Origin: Bacteroidota bacterium
GTDB taxonomy: Bacteria > Bacteroidota > Rhodothermia > Rhodothermales > UBA10348
NCBI GenBank assembly: GCA_004356385.1
Contig: SMXL01000092.1
Coordinates: forward strand, 1-5,610
Direction of reading: 5' to 3'
Length of the DNA: 5,610 nucleotides
The position numbers and the translations under genes are program-made. Each line of letters opens with the position of its first letter. Within the stretch, counting starts at the first letter, position 1. The notes under the pieces are model-generated. The model did not search any database. It was not told the DNA's origin and worked only from the letters and a program-made list of their open reading frames with translations. Below are positions 4,298 through 5,610 of the stretch, piece after piece.

Positions 4298-5610
4298 AGA
4301 TCCGCAACCGGACATACGCGCATCGAGCCATGCCTGCCGTTATTCTGACGCTGAGTCTTCTGGTAGCAAACCCTGTTCTCTCTCAGCCCGGGAGCATCAG
4401 AGGGATGGTTACGGATATTTTTGAGGCGCGCTTGCCCGGCGTAAACGTCCTTATCGAGGGATCCATTGTCGGGACGTCAACGGACCGACTTGGCAAATTT
4501 CATTTGGGCGACCTGAGTGAAGGTACGTACGTCCTCCGATTCAGCTTCATTGGTTTTCAGACGCATCTCGAGACCATTGTGTTGACGGGAGATCGAACCA
4601 TCGAGCTGACCATTCGAATGCAAGACCAAGTTCTGGAATCTCGAGAGATCATCGTCACCGCTTCCCGACGTGAACAGCTGGCCCTCACCGCCCCGGTCAG
4701 CGTCTCGGTATTATCGGCCAAAGATCTGAACGTGAGAAACATAGTCCACCTCGACGATGCGCTTCGTACGGTTTCCGGGGTTCACTTACAGGGAAATCAG
4801 GTCAACGTAAGGGGGTCGTCCGGCTTCGCCTACAATACGGGGAGTCGTGTGCTCCTGCTGCTCGACGGAATGCCCCTTCTGACACCGGACTCAGATGGCG
4901 TCCCTTTTGATGCACTCCCATTCGCCCAGATCGAGCGGGTTGAGGTACTCAAAGGTCCCGGTTCGTCTCTTTACGGATCGGGAGCGCTGGGTGGTGTAAT
5001 CAACGTCATCACCAAGGACTTCCCCCCTACACCTGAAACATCGGTACGGACGTATGCGGGTGCCTACGAGAAAGTTCGATACCGAATATGGCGAGACGCC
5101 TGGAAGGGAGCTGAAGATCTCAGAGGATTTGGAGGACTTCTTTTCTCGCACGCCCGGAAAACGTCAGACCAATTCGGGTATTGGGTCAACATGGCATTCC
5201 ACCGCGACCAGGGATACATGAACTTCAACGAGACGAAGACTTTTCACGGGTACGTGAAAGTGGGTTGGCAACCGAGCCCCCGGGATCGACTGAATATTCT
5301 GGTCGGTCTGATGGCACGCGAGAAGGATAGCTTTTTGTTTTGGAATGGAGCAAGAGACGCCCTGAATCCGGGAAATCTTGACATTGGTGGGTCCTCCGGA
5401 CCCGATGATCCTTCTGATCCTCCCACAGGCACAAACGATAACTTGACCAATCAGATCACCTTGCTTCCGTCGTTTACACACCTGATCTCAGACGCTCTCT
5501 TTTACTCGATTAGAGGGCGGCTTTTCGGGTTGGTGATACAGCCTCTTGACAACGACACCGGAAAGCCGAAGCCGGTATCCAAAGGGACCCTGGGCTTTCG
5601 CTATGGCGCC
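4294..5610 (+). CDS. TonB-dependent outer-membrane receptor with CarboxypepD_reg-like N-terminal domain (partial, 3' end beyond the window)
   Basis: The frame stays open for 439 codons to the window edge; such receptors usually run 700-800 or more residues, so roughly half is missing. An N-terminal signal peptide has a basic start (MKIRNR) and hydrophobic core (13-25), with likely cleavage after VLS30. Residues 34-110 form a CarboxypepD_reg-like beta domain (GSIRGMVTD, LPGVNVLIEG, STDRLGKFHL, GTYVLRFSFIGFQ). A TonB-box-like EIIVTAS lies at 118-124. The plug spans about 130-241, with RVLLLLDGMPL (185-195), IERVEVLKGPGSSLYGSGA (213-231) and GGVINVIT (233-240). Beta-barrel strands begin near 248. 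A hydrophilic D/P/S/G/T stretch at 366-384 is probably an extracellular loop. Purine-rich AAAGAGAC precedes the ATG. The substrate cannot be told; the plug resembles siderophore, cobalamin and catecholate receptors equally. Confidence 0.93.
   Translation, partial: MKIRNRTYAHRAMPAVILTLSLLVANPVLSQPGSIRGMVTDIFEARLPGVNVLIEGSIVGTSTDRLGKFHLGDLSEGTYVLRFSFIGFQTHLETIVLTGDRTIELTIRMQDQVLESREIIVTASRREQLALTAPVSVSVLSAKDLNVRNIVHLDDALRTVSGVHLQGNQVNVRGSSGFAYNTGSRVLLLLDGMPLLTPDSDGVPFDALPFAQIERVEVLKGPGSSLYGSGALGGVINVITKDFPPTPETSVRTYAGAYEKVRYRIWRDAWKGAEDLRGFGGLLFSHARKTSDQFGYWVNMAFHRDQGYMNFNETKTFHGYVKVGWQPSPRDRLNILVGLMAREKDSFLFWNGARDALNPGNLDIGGSSGPDDPSDPPTGTNDNLTNQITLLPSFTHLISDALFYSIRGRLFGLVIQPLDNDTGKPKPVSKGTLGFRYGA

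Noticed and set aside
4130..4315. Minus-strand 61-codon frame with a Gln every four residues
   Set aside because: The period is the mirror of the 12-nt CTGAA repeat on the plus strand. The frame has no Shine-Dalgarno and overlaps two plus-strand genes. The plus-strand explanation with the ATGA overlap is better.
4891..5481. Minus-strand open frames over the TonB receptor
   Set aside because: They are shadows of a receptor frame with clear plug and barrel features that stays open for 439 codons.

Overview
The window looks chromosomal and carries three tRNA genes, a four-gene housekeeping cluster on the minus strand, and the start of an envelope locus on the plus strand. The receptor at the right edge has an N-terminal CarboxypepD_reg-like domain before its TonB plug, an architecture typical of Bacteroidota and relatives (Rhodothermota, Balneolota). 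Non-mevalonate isoprenoid genes, a small upstream lipoprotein, weak Shine-Dalgarno sequences and tRNA genes without encoded CCA fit that placement. This is an inference; nothing here fixes a genus.

Left, 1-396, minus strand: tRNA-Thr(TGT), tRNA-Tyr(GTA) and tRNA-Gly(TCC), read in that order. This is the order of the widely conserved Thr-Tyr-Gly tRNA cluster upstream of an EF-Tu gene (thrU-tyrU-glyT-thrT-tufB in E. coli). Another tRNA and tuf are therefore expected beyond the left edge. The gap at 397-533 holds a 13-bp dyad and no convincing terminator.

Middle, 534-3533, minus strand: queA, ispD, ispF and a DedA-family membrane protein gene in one direction, with gaps of 36, 1 and 44 bp, so probably one transcript. 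QueA makes epoxyqueuosine in tRNA. IspD and IspF catalyse two non-adjacent steps (third and fifth) of the MEP isoprenoid pathway. The DedA protein is probably a membrane lipid transporter, and undecaprenyl-phosphate recycling would link it to isoprenoid supply, but that link is inferred.

Right, 3741-5610, plus strand, divergent from queA across about 207 bp: a small unrecognised lipoprotein, then a TonB-dependent receptor cut off by the window edge. The two probably form an outer-membrane uptake pair of unknown substrate. The junction between them is the most interesting part. It holds five 12-nt units that each put a TGA in the lipoprotein frame. In the -1 frame they read as a leucine-periodic tail whose stop overlaps the receptor start as ATGA. 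This suggests a frameshifted lipoprotein 3' end, either a real mutation or a sequencing error. No CRISPR array, insertion sequence or phage gene was seen.
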